In this document: positions 36,678 to 48,295 of the stretch, in pieces
How the letters are laid out: the number at the start of each line of letters is the position of its first letter
Position numbering within the stretch: position 1 is the stretch's first letter
Assembly (NCBI RefSeq): GCF_032452875.1
Contig: NW_026893639.1
Span: 248,001 to 312,000 of the forward strand
Direction: 5' to 3'
DNA from: Bos javanicus
Taxonomy: Eukaryota; Chordata; Mammalia; Artiodactyla; Bovidae
Length of the DNA: 64,000 nt
The notes under the pieces: model-generated
Database searches by the model: none
Told to the model about the DNA's origin: nothing
The model's input: only the letters and a program-made list of their open reading frames with translations
Translations under genes and position numbers: made by a program

Positions 36678-38960
36678 AATGATCGGTGTATGATAGCAAA
36701 CATGATCAGCGCATGATCAGTCACATGATCAGAGCCATGAAGTCACGTGATCACTACATGATAGTCATGTGATCAGTCCATGCTCAGTCACGGTATCAGT
36801 GCATGATCAGCCACGTGATCAGTGCATGATCAGCCAGGTGATCAGTTCATGATAGCTATGTGATCAGTTCATGATTTGTCACGTGATCTGTGCATGACCA
36901 GGCAGGTGCTCAGTGTATGATCATCGACGTGATCAGTGCCTGATCCGTCACCTAATGGGTGTATGTTCAGTCACCTGACCGGTACATGGTAGCTACATGA
37001 TCATTGCATGGTCAGCCACGTGAGTAGTGCAGGATAGCCATGTGATCAGTGCATGTTCAATCACGTGTTCAGTGCATGATCAGTCATGTAATCTGTGCAT
37101 GACCAGTTACGTGATCAGTGTATGACCAGCCAAGTGATCAGTGCATGGTAGCCACGTGATCAGTGCATGATCAGTCACGTGATCAGTGCATGATCAGCCA
37201 CGTGATCAGTGCATGATCAGCCACGTGATCAGTGCATGATCAGCCACATGATCAGTGCATGATCAATTACGTGATCAGTGCATGATCAGTCACCTGATCG
37301 GTGTATGATCATCCACGTGACCAGTACATGGTAGGTACGTGATCATTGCATGATCAGCCACGTGAGCAGTGCATGATAGCCACGTGATCAGTGCATGATC
37401 AGTCACGTGAGCAGTGTAGGATCAATTACGTGATCAGTGCATGATCAGTCACGTGATCAGTACATGGTTGCTACGTGATCGTTGCATGATCAGCCACGTG
37501 AGCAGAACATGATAGCCACGTGGTCAGTGCATGATCAGTTACGTGAGCAGAACATGATCAGTCACGTGAACAGTGCATGATCATTTACGTGATCTTTGCA
37601 TGAACAGTCACGTTGCCAGTATATGGTTGCTACGTGATCATTCCATGACGAGCCACGTGAGCAGTGCATGATAGCCACGTGATCAGTGCATGAGCCACGT
37701 GAGAAGAGCATGATCAGCCACGTGATCAGTGCATGAGTGCCACGTGATCAGTGCATGATATGCCACGTGACAGGTGTGTGATCAGCTACGTGAACAGTGC
37801 ATGTTCAGCCACGTGATCAGTGCATGATAGCCACGTGATCAGTGCATGATCAGTTACGTGAGCAGTGTATGATCAGCCGCGTGATCAGTGCATGGTCAAA
37901 CACGTGAACAGTGTATGATCAGCCACGTGATCAGTGCATGATAGTCACGTGATCAGTGTATGATCAGCCACGTGATCAGTGCACGATCAATCACGTGATC
38001 ACTGCATGATCAGCCACGTGATCAGTGCATGACCAGGCACGTGATCAGTGAATGATCAGCCACGTGATCAGTGCATGATGAGCCACGTGATCAGTGCAGG
38101 ATCAATTACGCGATCAGTGCATGATCAGTCACGTGACCAGTACATGATTGTTACGTGATCATTCCATGACGAGCCACGTGAGCAGTGCATGATAGTCACG
38201 TGATGTGTGCATGATCAGTAACGTGAGCACTGTATGACCAGTCAAGTATTCAGTGCATGATAGCCACGTGAACAGTGCATGATAGTCACGTGATCAGTGC
38301 ATGATCAGTCACGTGAACAGTGTATGTTCAGCCACGTGATCAGTGCATGATCAGTTACTTGAGAAGTGTATGATCAGCCATGTGATCAGTGCATGATCAG
38401 CCCCGTGATCAGTGCATGATCAGTTACGTGAGCAGTGTATGATCAGCCCCGTGATCAGTTCATGATCAGTCACGTGATCAGTACATGATCAGTCACGTGA
38501 ACAGTGCGTGATCATTTACGTGATCTGTGCATGATCAGTCACGTGACCAGTATAGGGTGGCTATGTGATCATTCCATGACGAGCCACGTGAGCAGTGCAT
38601 GATAGAAACGTGATGTGTGCATGATGAGTTTCGTGAGCAGAGTATGATCAGCCACGTGATCAGTGCATGAGTGTCACGTGATCAGTGCATGATATGTCAC
38701 GTGACAGGTGTGTGATCAGCCACGTGAACAGTGCATGTTCAGCCACGTGATCAGTGCATGATAGCCACGTGATCAGTGCATGATCAGTTACGTGAGCAGT
38801 GTATGATCAGCCACGTGAGCAGTGCATGTTCAGACACGTGAACAGTGTTTGATCAGCCACGTGATCAGTGCATGATATCCAAGTGATCAGTGCATGATCA
38901 ATCACGTGATCAGTGTATGATCAGCCACGTGAACAGTACATGTTCAGTCACGTGATCTGG
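36678..38960 (+). repeat. 23-mer array with T2 tail
   Basis: No gene is seen. The match to 56.1-56.95 kb ends near 37,500. The rest carries its own variants and, from about 38,380 (CAGCCCCGTGATCAG), starts the segment repeated at 46.06 kb. The array also contains an additional leader-like run (37,735-37,920: GAGTGCCACG, CATGGTCAAACACG) with no block after it. Confidence 0.87.
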
Positions 38961-40620
38961 GCCTGCTGAGCTGCGTGATTACTGTCTGCTCATCAGCTTG
39001 ACAATTGCCAGCTGAGCTGCACGATTCCTGCCTGTCATCTGCTTGACAATTGCCAGCTGTGCTGCCTAATTCCTGCCTGCTCAGCTGCTTGATTATTGCC
39101 AGCTGAGCAGCATGATTCCTCACATCTGAGTTCCATGATTATTGCCTGCTGACTGTTTGATTCCTGCCTACTCAGCTCTTTGTTTATTGCCTCCAGACTC
39201 ACATGATCAGTGTATGATAGCAAACATGATCAGCGCATGATCAGTCACATGATCAGCGCCATTAAGTCACGTGATCACTATATGATAGTCATGTGATCAG
39301 TCCATGCTCAGTCATGGTATCAGTGCATGATCAGCCACGTGATCAGTGCTTGATCTGTCACAAGATTAGTGTATGATCATCCACGTGATCAGTGCATGGG
39401 CAGTCATGTGATCAGTGCATGATATAGACATGAACAGTGCATGATCAGTCTCGTGATCAGTGCATGATAGCCACGTGATCAGTGCATGATCAGTCACCTG
39501 ATGGGTGTATGATCATTCACGTGACCTGTACATGGTAGCTACATGATCATTGCATGATCAGCCACGTGAGTAGTGCATGATAGCCACGTGAACACTGCAT
39601 GATCAGTCACGTGATCAGTGCATGTTCAGTCATGTGACCAGTACATGGTAGCTGCGTGATCATCGCATGATCAGCCAGGTGAGCAGTGCATGATAGCCAC
39701 GTGATCAGTGCATGATCAGACACGAGATCAGTGCATGATCAGTCACGTGATCAGTGCATGACCAGGCACGTGATCAGTGTATGTCCAGCCAAGTGATCAG
39801 TGCATGATAGCCACGTGATCAGTGCATGATCAGTCACGTGATCAGTGCATGATCAGTTATGTGATCAGTGTATGATCAGCCACGTGATCAGTGCATGATC
39901 AGCCACATGATCAGTGCATGATCAATTACGTGATCAGTGCATGATCAGTCACGTTACCAGTACATGATAGTTACATGATCATTGCCTGATCACCCACGTG
40001 ATCAGTGCATGATAGCCACGTGATCAGTGCATGATAGCCACGTGATCAGTGCATGATCAGTCATGTGATACGTGTGTGATCAGCCACGTGATCAGTGCAT
40101 GATGAGCCATGTTATCAGTGCAGGATCAATTACGTGATCAGTGCATGATCAGTCACGTGATCAGTGCATGACCAGGCACGTGATCAGTGTATGTCCAGCC
40201 AAGTGATCAGTGCATGATAGCCACGTGAACAGTGCATGATCAGTCACGTGATCAGTGCATGATCAGTTATGTGATCAGTGTATGTTCAGCCACGTGATCA
40301 GTGCATGATCAGCCACATGATCAGTGCATGATCAATTACGTGATCAGTGCATGATCAGTCACGTGACCAGTACATGGTAGCTACGTGATCATTGCCTGAT
40401 CAGCCACGTGATCAGTGCATGATAGCCACGTGATCAGTGCATGATCAGTCACGTGATACATGTGTGATCAGCCACGTGATCAGTGCATGATGAGCCACGT
40501 GATTAGTGCAGGATCAATTACGTGATCAGTGCATGATCAGTCACGTGACCAGTACATGGTTGCTACGTGATCGTTGCATGATCAGCCACGTGAGCAGAAC
40601 ATGATAGCCACGTGGTCAGT
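38380..40620 (+). repeat. Segment recurring at 46.06-48.30 kb (copy 1)
   Basis: CCCCGTGATCAG at 38,401/46,078, block 16/block 19 and TGCTACGTGATCGTTGC at 40,561/48,238 all give exactly 7677 bp. Shared private changes include CATCAGCTTGAC, CACATCTGAG and CCAGACTCACATG. Confidence 0.92.
38961..39201 (+). repeat. Divergent block 16
   Basis: Carries CATCAGCTTGACAATTG, CACATCTGAG and CCAGACTCAC, shared only with block 19. It differs from block 19 by TTGATTCCTGCC (block 19: TTGAATCGTGCC). Confidence 0.92.
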
Positions 40621-41117
40621 GCATGATCAGTCACGTGATCAGTACATGATCAGTCACGTGAACAGTGCATGATCATTTACGTGATCTTTGCATGAACAGT
40701 CACGTTGCCAGTATATGGTTGCTACGTGATCATTCCATGACGAGCCACATGAGCAGTGCATGATAGCCACGTGATGTGTGCATGAGTTACGTGAGAAGAG
40801 TATGATCAGCCACGTGATCAGTGCATGAGTGCCACGTGATCAGTGCATGATATGCCACGTGACAGGTGTGTGATCAGCCACGTGAACAGTGCATGTTCAG
40901 CCACGTGATCAGTGCATGATAGCCACGTGATCAGTGCATGATCAGTTACGTGAGCAGTGTATGATCAGCCACGTGATCAGTGCATGGTCAGACACGTGAA
41001 CAGTGTATGATGAGCCACGTGATCAGTGCATGATATCCAAGTGATCAGTGCATGATCATCACGTGATCAGTGTATGATCAGCCACGTGAACAGTGCATGC
41101 TCAGTCACGTGATCTGG
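39202..41117 (+). repeat. 23-mer array with T1 tail and 410-bp duplication
   Basis: No gene is seen. Tail variants are GTGATCAGTGCTTGATCTG and CACAAGATTAG. The 410-bp pair is at 39,981/40,391. At about 40,500 the array switches to the segment shared with 33.94 kb. Confidence 0.9.
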
Positions 41118-41358
41118 GCCTGCTGAGCTGCGTGATTCCTGTCTTCTCATCTGCTTGACAATTGCCAGCTGAGCTGCACGATTCCTGCCTGTCATCTGCT
41201 TGACAATTGCCAGCTGTGCTGCCTAATTCCTGCCTGCTCAGCTGCTTGATTATTGCCAGCTGAGCAGCATGTTTCCTCACACCTGAGTTCCATGATTATT
41301 GCCTGCTGACTGTTTGATTCGTGCCTACTCAGCTCTTTGTTTATTGCCTCCAGAGGCA
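41118..41358 (+). repeat. Divergent block 17
   Basis: Combines the GCATGTTTCCTCAC change of block 6 with TGTCTTCTCATC and GCTGCCTAATTCC of blocks 14 and 22, and has its own GTGATTCCTGTC. It looks like a mosaic of two copies. Confidence 0.9.
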
Positions 41359-42454
41359 CATGATCAGTGTATGATAGCAAACATGATCAGCGCATGATCA
41401 GTCACATGATCAGCGCCATTAAGTCACGTGATCACTACATGATAGTCATGTGATCAGTCCATGCTCAGTCACGGTATCAGTGCATGATCAGCCACGTGAT
41501 CAGTGCATGATCTGTCACAAGATTAGTGTATGATCATCCAAGTGATCAGTGCAAGGGCAGTCATGTGATCAGTGCATGATATAGACGTGAACAGTGCATG
41601 ATCAGTCTCGTGATCAGTGCATGATAGCCACGTGATCAGTGCATGATCAGTCACCTAATGGGTGTATGATCATTCACGTGACCTGTACATGGTAGCTACA
41701 TGATCATTGCATGATCAGCCACGTGAGTAGTTCATGATAGCCACGTGATCACTGCATGATCAGTCACGTGATCAGTGCATGCTCAGTCATGTGACCAGTA
41801 CATGGTAGCTGCGTGATCATGGCATGATCAGCCACGTGAGCATTGCATGATAGCCACATGATCAGTACATGATCAGACACGAGATCAGTGCATGATCAGT
41901 CACGTGATCACTGCATGATCAGCCACGTGATCAGTGCATGACCAGGCACGTGATCAGTGTGTGTCCAGCCAAGTGATCAGTGCATGATAGCCACGTGATC
42001 AGTGCATGATCAGTCACGTGATCAGTGCATGATCAGTTATGTGATCAGTGTATGGTAAGCCACGTGATCAGTGCATGATCAGCCACATGATCAGTGAATG
42101 ATCAATTACGTGATCAGTGCATGATCAGTCACGTGACCAGTACATGGTAGCTACGTGATCATTGCCTGATAAGCCACGTGATCAGTGCATGATAGCCACG
42201 TGATCACTGCATGATAGCCACGTGATCAGTGCATGATCAGTCATGTGATACGTGTGTGATCAGCCACGTGATCAGTGCTTGATATCCACGTGATCAGTGC
42301 ATGACAGCCACGTGATCAGTGCATGAGAGCCACGTGTTCAGTGCATGATCAGTCACGTGATACATGTGTGATCAGCCACGTGATCAGTGCATGATGAGCC
42401 ACGTGATCAGTGCAGGATAAATTACGTGATCAGTGCATGATCAGTCACGTGACC

Positions 42455-43150
42455 AGTACATGATCAGTCACGTGAACAGTGCATGATCATTTACGTGATC
42501 TTTCCATGATCAGTCACGTTACCAGTATATGGTTGCTACGTGATCATTCCATGACGAGCCACGTGAGCAGTGCATGATAGCCACGTGATCAGTGGATGGT
42601 CAGACACGAGATCAGTGCATGATCAGTCACGTGATCAGTGCATGATCAGCCACGTGATCAGTGCATGACCAGGCACGTGATCAGTGTATGTCCAGCCAAG
42701 TGATCAGTGCATGATAGCCACGTGATCAGTGCATGATCAGTTATGTGATCAGTGTATGATCAGCCACGTGATCAGTGCATGATCAGCCACATGATCAGTG
42801 CATGATCAATTACGTGATCAGTGCATGATCAGTCACGTGACCAGTACATGGTAGCTACGTGATCATTGCCAGATCAGCCACGTGATCAGTGCATGATAGC
42901 CACGTGATTAGTGCATGATAGCCACGTGATCAGTGCATGATCAGTCATGTGATACGTGTGTGATCAGCCACGTGATCAGTGCATGATATCCACGTGATCA
43001 GTGCATGACAGTCACGTGATCAGTGCATGAGAGCCACGTGATCAGTGCATGATCAGTCACGTGATACATGTGTGATCAGCCACGTGATCAGTGCATGATG
43101 AGCCACGTGATCAGTGCAGGATCAATTACGTGATCAGTGCATGATCAGTC
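42455..43150 (+). repeat. Third copy of the 29.13-29.82 kb segment
   Basis: GATCTTTCCATG lies at 42,497 (other copies 29,162 and 48,611), followed by CACGTTACCAG, GATCAGTGGATG and CATTGCCAGATCAG in the same order. The junction ACCAGTACATGATCAG on its left is also present at about 48,570, so that join was made once and then copied. Confidence 0.85.
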
Positions 43151-43529
43151 ACGTGACCAGTACATGGTTGGTACGTGATCGTTGCATGATCAGCCACGTG
43201 AGCAGAACATGATAGCCACGTGGTCAGTGCATGATCAGTCACGTGATCAGTACATGATCAGTCACGTGAACAGTGCATGATCATTTACGTGATCTTTGCA
43301 TGACCAGTCACGTTGCCAGTATATGGTTGCTACGTGATCATTCCATGACGAGCCACGTGAGCAGTGCATGATAGCCACGTGATATGTGCATGAGTTACGT
43401 GAGAAGAGTATGATCAGCCACGTGATCAGTGCATGAGTGCCACGTGATCAGTGCATGATATGCCACGTGACAGGTGTGTGATCAGCCACGTGAACAGTGC
43501 ATGTTCAGCCACGTGATCAGTGCATGATA

Positions 43530-43565
43530 GCCACGTGATCAGTGCATGATCTGTCACAAGATTAG
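43530..43565 (+). other. Scar of a lost divergent block
   Basis: A normal leader reaches GATAGCCACG and the next unit, then at 43,548 continues GATCTGTCACAAGATTAG, which normally lies in the T1 tail after a block. In the intact cassette at 40,940-41,509 the two points are 569 bp apart (19 units of 23 plus 6 of 22). Exchange between identical units on either side would remove exactly this stretch, block included. Confidence 0.85.
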
Positions 43566-43706
43566 TGTATGATCATCCAAGTGATCAGTGCAAGGGCAGT
43601 CATGTGATCAGTGCATGATATAGACGTGAACAGTGCATGATCAGTCTCGTGATCAGTGCATGATAGCCACGTGATCAGTGCATGATCAGTCACCTGATGG
43701 GTGTAT

Positions 43707-45405
43707 GATCATTCACGTGACCTGTACATGGTAGCTACATGATCATTGCATGATCAGCCACGTGAGTAGTTCATGATAGCCACGTGATCACTGCATGATC
43801 AGACACGAGATCAGTGCATGATCAGTCATGTGACCAGTACATGGTAGCTGCGTGATCATGGCATGATCATCCACGTGAGCAGTGCATGATAGCCACGTGA
43901 TCAGTGCATGATCAGACACGAGATCAGTGCATGATCAATCACGTGATCACTGCATGATCAGCCACGTGATCAGTGCATGACCAGGCACGTGATCACTGCA
44001 TGATCAGCCACGTGATCAGTGCATGATCAGTCACGTGACCAGTACATGGTTGCTACGTGATCATTCCATGACGAGCCACGTGAGCAGTGCATGATAGCCA
44101 CGTGATGTGTGCATGATCAGTAACATGAGCACAGTATGATCAGCCACGTATTCAGTGCATGAGTGCCACGTGAACAGTGCATGATATGTCACGTGACAGG
44201 TGTGTGATCAGCCACGTGAACAGTGCATGTTCAGCCACGTGATCAGTGCATGATCAGTTACTTGAGCAGTGTATGATCAGCCATGTGATCAGTGCATGGT
44301 CAGACACGTGAACAGTGTATGATCAACCACGTGATCAGTGCATGATATCCAAGTGATCAGTGCATGATCATCACGTGATCAGTGTATGATCAGCCACGTG
44401 AATAGTGCGTGCTCAGTCACGTGATAAAGGCCTGCTGAGCTGCGTGATTACTGTCTGCTCATCTGCTTGACAATTGCCAGCTGAGCTGCACGATTACTGC
44501 CTGTCATCTGCTTAACAATTGGCAGCTGTGCTGCGTAATTCCTGCCTGCTCAGCTGCTTGATTATTGCCAGCTGAGCAGCATGATTCCTCACACCTGAGT
44601 TCCATGATTATTGCCTGCTGAGTGTTTGATTCGTGCCTACTCAGCTCTTTGTTTATTGCCTCCAAAGGCAAATGATCAGTGTATAATAGCAAACATGATC
44701 AGCGCATGATCAGTCACATGATCAGAGCCATTAAGTCACGTGATCACTACATGATAGTCATGTGATCAGTCCATGCTCAGTCACGGTATCAGTGCATGAT
44801 CAGCCACGTGATCAGTGCATGATCAGCCAGGTGATCATTTCATGATAGCTATGTGATCAGTTCATGATTTGTCACGTGATCTGTGCATGACCAGGCAGGT
44901 GGTCAGTGTATGATCAGCGACGTGATCAGTGCATGATCCGTCACCTAATGGGTGTATGATCAGTCACATGACCGGTACATTGTAGCTACGTGATCATTGC
45001 ATGATCAGCCACGTGAGTAGTGCATGATAGCCACGTGATCAGTGCATGATCAATCAGGTGTTCAGTGCATGATCAGTCATGTAATATGTGCATGACCAGG
45101 CACCTGATCTGTGTATGACCAGCCAAGTGATCAGTGCATGGTAGCCACGTGATCAGTGCATGATCAGTCATGTGACAAGTACATGGTAGCTGCGTGATCA
45201 TCGCATGATCAGCCACGTGAGCAGTGCATGATAGACACGTGATCAGTGCATGATCAGACACAAGATCAGTGCATGATCAGTCACGTGATCAGTGCATGAT
45301 CAGCCACGTGATCAGTGCATGACCAGGCACGTGATCAGTGTATGTCCAGCCAAGTGATCAGTGCATGATAGCCACGTGATCAGTGCATGATCAGTCACGT
45401 GATCA
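43707..45405 (+). repeat. Second copy of the 7.9-9.64 kb segment
   Basis: Offset is 35,806 bp at the left and 35,760 bp from block 18 on, after loss of two 23-mers near 44,005. At about 45,405 the match skips the 341-bp duplication and rejoins 9,993 at GATCACTCACGTGACCAG (45,412), then continues through CACCCGCGTGAG and ATCCGGGTGATC. Confidence 0.87.
44430..44670 (+). repeat. Divergent block 18
   Basis: A twin of block 4, with CTTAACAATTGGCAG, GAGTGTTTGATTC and TCCAAAGGCA. It differs at GCTGCACGATTAC (block 4: GCTGCATGATTAC), a C/T change at a CpG. Confidence 0.92.
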
Positions 45406-46637
45406 GTGCATGATCACTCACGTGACCAGTACATGGTAGCTACGTGAACATTGCATGAACACCCGCGTGAGCAGTGCATGATAGCCACGTGATCAGTGCA
45501 TGATCTGTCGCATGATCAGTGTATGATCATCCGGGTGATCAGTGCATGGGCAGTCATGTGATCAGTGCATGATATAGACGTGATCAGTGCATGATCAGTC
45601 TCGTGATCAGTGTATGATCAACCACGTGATCAGTGCACGATAGCCAGGTAATGAGTGCACAATAGCCAGATGATCAGTGCATTATCAGTCACGTGATCAG
45701 TGTATGATCAGCCAAGTAATAAGTTCATGATAGCCAACTGATCAGTTTAGGATCCATCACGTGATCAGTGCATGGTCAGTCACGTGATCATTGCATGATC
45801 AGCCACGTGATGAGTGCATGATCAATTACGTGATCAGTTCATGATCAGTCACGTGATCAGTACATGATCAGTCACGTGAACAGTGCATGATCAGTCATGT
45901 GATCAGTGTATGACCAGTCAAGTGATCAGTGCATGATAGCCACGTGATCAGTGCATGATCAGTCACGTGATCAGTGCATGATCAGTCACGTGATCAGTGT
46001 ATGATCAGCCACGTGATCAGTGCATGATCAGCCAAATGATAAGTGCATGGTCAATTACGTGATCAGTGCATGATCAGCCCCGTGATCAGTGCATGATCAG
46101 TTACGTGAGCAGTGTATGATCAGCCCCGTGATCAGTTCATGATCAGTCACGTGATCAGTACATGATCAGTCACGTGAACAGTGCGTGATCATTTACGTGA
46201 TCTGTGCATGATCAGTCACGTGACCAGTATAGGGTGGCTATGTGATCATTCCATGACGAGCCACGTGAGCAGTGCATGATAGAAACGTGATGTGTGCATG
46301 ATGAGTTTCGTGAGCAGAGTATGATCAGCCACGTGATCAGTGCATGAGTGTCACGTGATCAGTGCATGATATGTCACGTGACAGGTGTGTGATCAGCCAC
46401 GTGAACAGTGCATGTTCAGCCACGTGATCAGTGCATGATAGCCACGTGATCAGTGCATGATCAGTTACGTGAGCAGTGTATGATCAGCCACGTGAGCAGT
46501 GCATGTTCAGACACGTGAACAGTGTTTGATCAGCCACGTGATCAGTGCATGATATCCAAGTGATCAGTGCATGATCAATCACGTGATCAGTGTATGATCA
46601 GCCACGTGAACAGTACATGTTCAGTCACGTGATCTGG
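44671..46637 (+). repeat. 23-mer array with T2 tail, variant-rich
   Basis: No gene is seen. The T2 tail matches 8911-9640. From about 45,600 it carries the CCAGGTAATGAGTGCA marker (45,644) of the first 2 kb of the window. From about 46,055 the segment shared with 38.38 kb begins. Confidence 0.88.
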
Positions 46638-48295
46638 GCCTGCTGAGCTGCGTGATTACTGTCTGCTCATCAGCTTGACAATTGCCAGCTGAGCTGCACG
46701 ATTCCTGCCTGTCATCTGCTTGACAATTGCCAGCTGTGCTGCCTAATTCCTGCCTGCTCAGCTGCTTGATTATTGCCAGCTGAGCAGCATGATTCCTCAC
46801 ATCTGAGTTCCATGATTATTGCCTGCTGACTGTTTGAATCGTGCCTACTCAGCTCTTTGTTTATTGCCTCCAGACTCACATGATCAGTGTATGATAGCAA
46901 ACATGATCAGCGCATGATCAGTCACATGATCAGCGCCATTAAGTCACGTGATCACTATATGATAGTCATGTGATCAGTCCATGCTCAGTCATGGTATCAG
47001 TGCATGATCAGCCACGTGATCAGTGCTTGATCTGTCACAAGATTAGTGTATGATCATCCACGTGATCAGTGCATGGGCAGTCATGTGATCAGTGCATGAT
47101 ATAGACATGAACAGTGCATGATCAGTCTCGTGATCAGTGCATGATAGCCACGTGATCAGTGCATGATCAGTCACCTGATGGGTGTATGATCATTCACGTG
47201 ACCTGTACATGGTAGCTACATGATCATTGCATGATCAGCCACGTGAGTAGTGCATGATAGCCACGTGATCACTGCATGATCAGTCACGTGATCAGTGCAT
47301 GTTCAGTCATGTGACCAGTACATGGTAGCTGCGTGATCATCGCATGATCAGCCAGGTGAGCAGTGCATGATAGCCACGTGATCAATGCATGATCAGACAC
47401 GAGATCAGTGCATGATCAGTCACGTGATCAGTGCATGACCAGGCACGTGATCAGTGTATGTCCAGCCAAGTGATCAGTGCATGATAGCCACGTGATCAGT
47501 GCATGATCAGTCACGTGATCAGTGCATGATCAGTTATGTGATCAGTGTATGATCAGCCACGTGATCAGTGCATGATCAGCCACATGATCAGTGCATGATC
47601 AATTACGTGATCAGTGCATGATCAGTCACGTTACCAGTACATGATAGTTACATGATCATTGCCTGATCAGCCACGTGATCAGTGCATGATAGCCACGTGA
47701 TCAGTGCATGATAGCCACGTGATCAGTGCATGATCAGTCATGTGATACGTGTGTGATCAGCCACGTGATCAGTGCATGATGAGCCATGTGATCAGTGCAG
47801 GATCAATTACGTGATCAGTGCATGATCAGTCACGTAATCAGTGCATGACCAGGCACGTGATCAGTGTATGTCCAGCCAAGTGATCAGTGCATGATAGCCA
47901 CGTGAACAGTGCATGATCAGTCACGTGATCAGTGCATGATCAGTTATGTGATCAGTGTATGTTCAGCCACGTGATCAGTGCATGATCAGCCACATGATCA
48001 GTGCATGATCAATTACGTGATCAGTGCATGATCAGTCACGTGACCACTACATGGTAGCTACGTGATCATTGCCTGATCAGCCACGTGATCAGTGCATGAT
48101 AGCCACGTGATCAGTGCATGATTAGTCACGTGATACATGTGTGATCAGCCACGTGATCAGTGCATGATGAGCCACGTGATTAGTGCAGGATCAATTACAT
48201 GATCAGTGCATGATCAGTCACGTGACCAGTACATGGTTGCTACGTGATCGTTGCATGATCAGCCACGTGAGCAGAACATGATAGCCACGTGATCA
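46055..48295 (+). repeat. Second copy of the 38.38-40.62 kb segment
   Basis: Every checked marker lies exactly 7677 bp after its partner, so no net length change has happened since duplication. The match stops after GAGCAGAACATGATAGCCACG, where copy 1 continues TGGTCAG and this copy TGATCAG. Confidence 0.92.
46638..46878 (+). repeat. Divergent block 19
   Basis: A twin of block 16 (CATCAGCTTGAC, CACATCTGAG, CCAGACTCAC), with the private change TTGAATCGTGCC. Confidence 0.92.

Larger units (their letters stand above)
29130..37500 (+). repeat. Large segment recurring at 48.58-56.95 kb (copy 1)
   Basis: Blocks 12-15 match blocks 20-23 at offsets 19,449, 19,448, 19,448 and 19,448 bp. Unique markers agree: GATCTTTCCATG at 29,162/48,611 and CACCTGATSGG at 37,291/56,738. 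The start and end are estimated from where filler subtypes stop matching. Confidence 0.9.
41359..44429 (+). repeat. Mosaic 23-mer array containing a block-loss scar
   Basis: No gene is seen. From left to right it reads: T1 tail and filler shared with 34.8-35.9 kb, a junction at about 42,455, a piece shared with 29.13-29.82 kb and 48.58 kb, a leader (GAGTGCCACG at 43,435), the scar at 43,548, and from 43,707 the segment shared with 7.9 kb. Confidence 0.88.
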
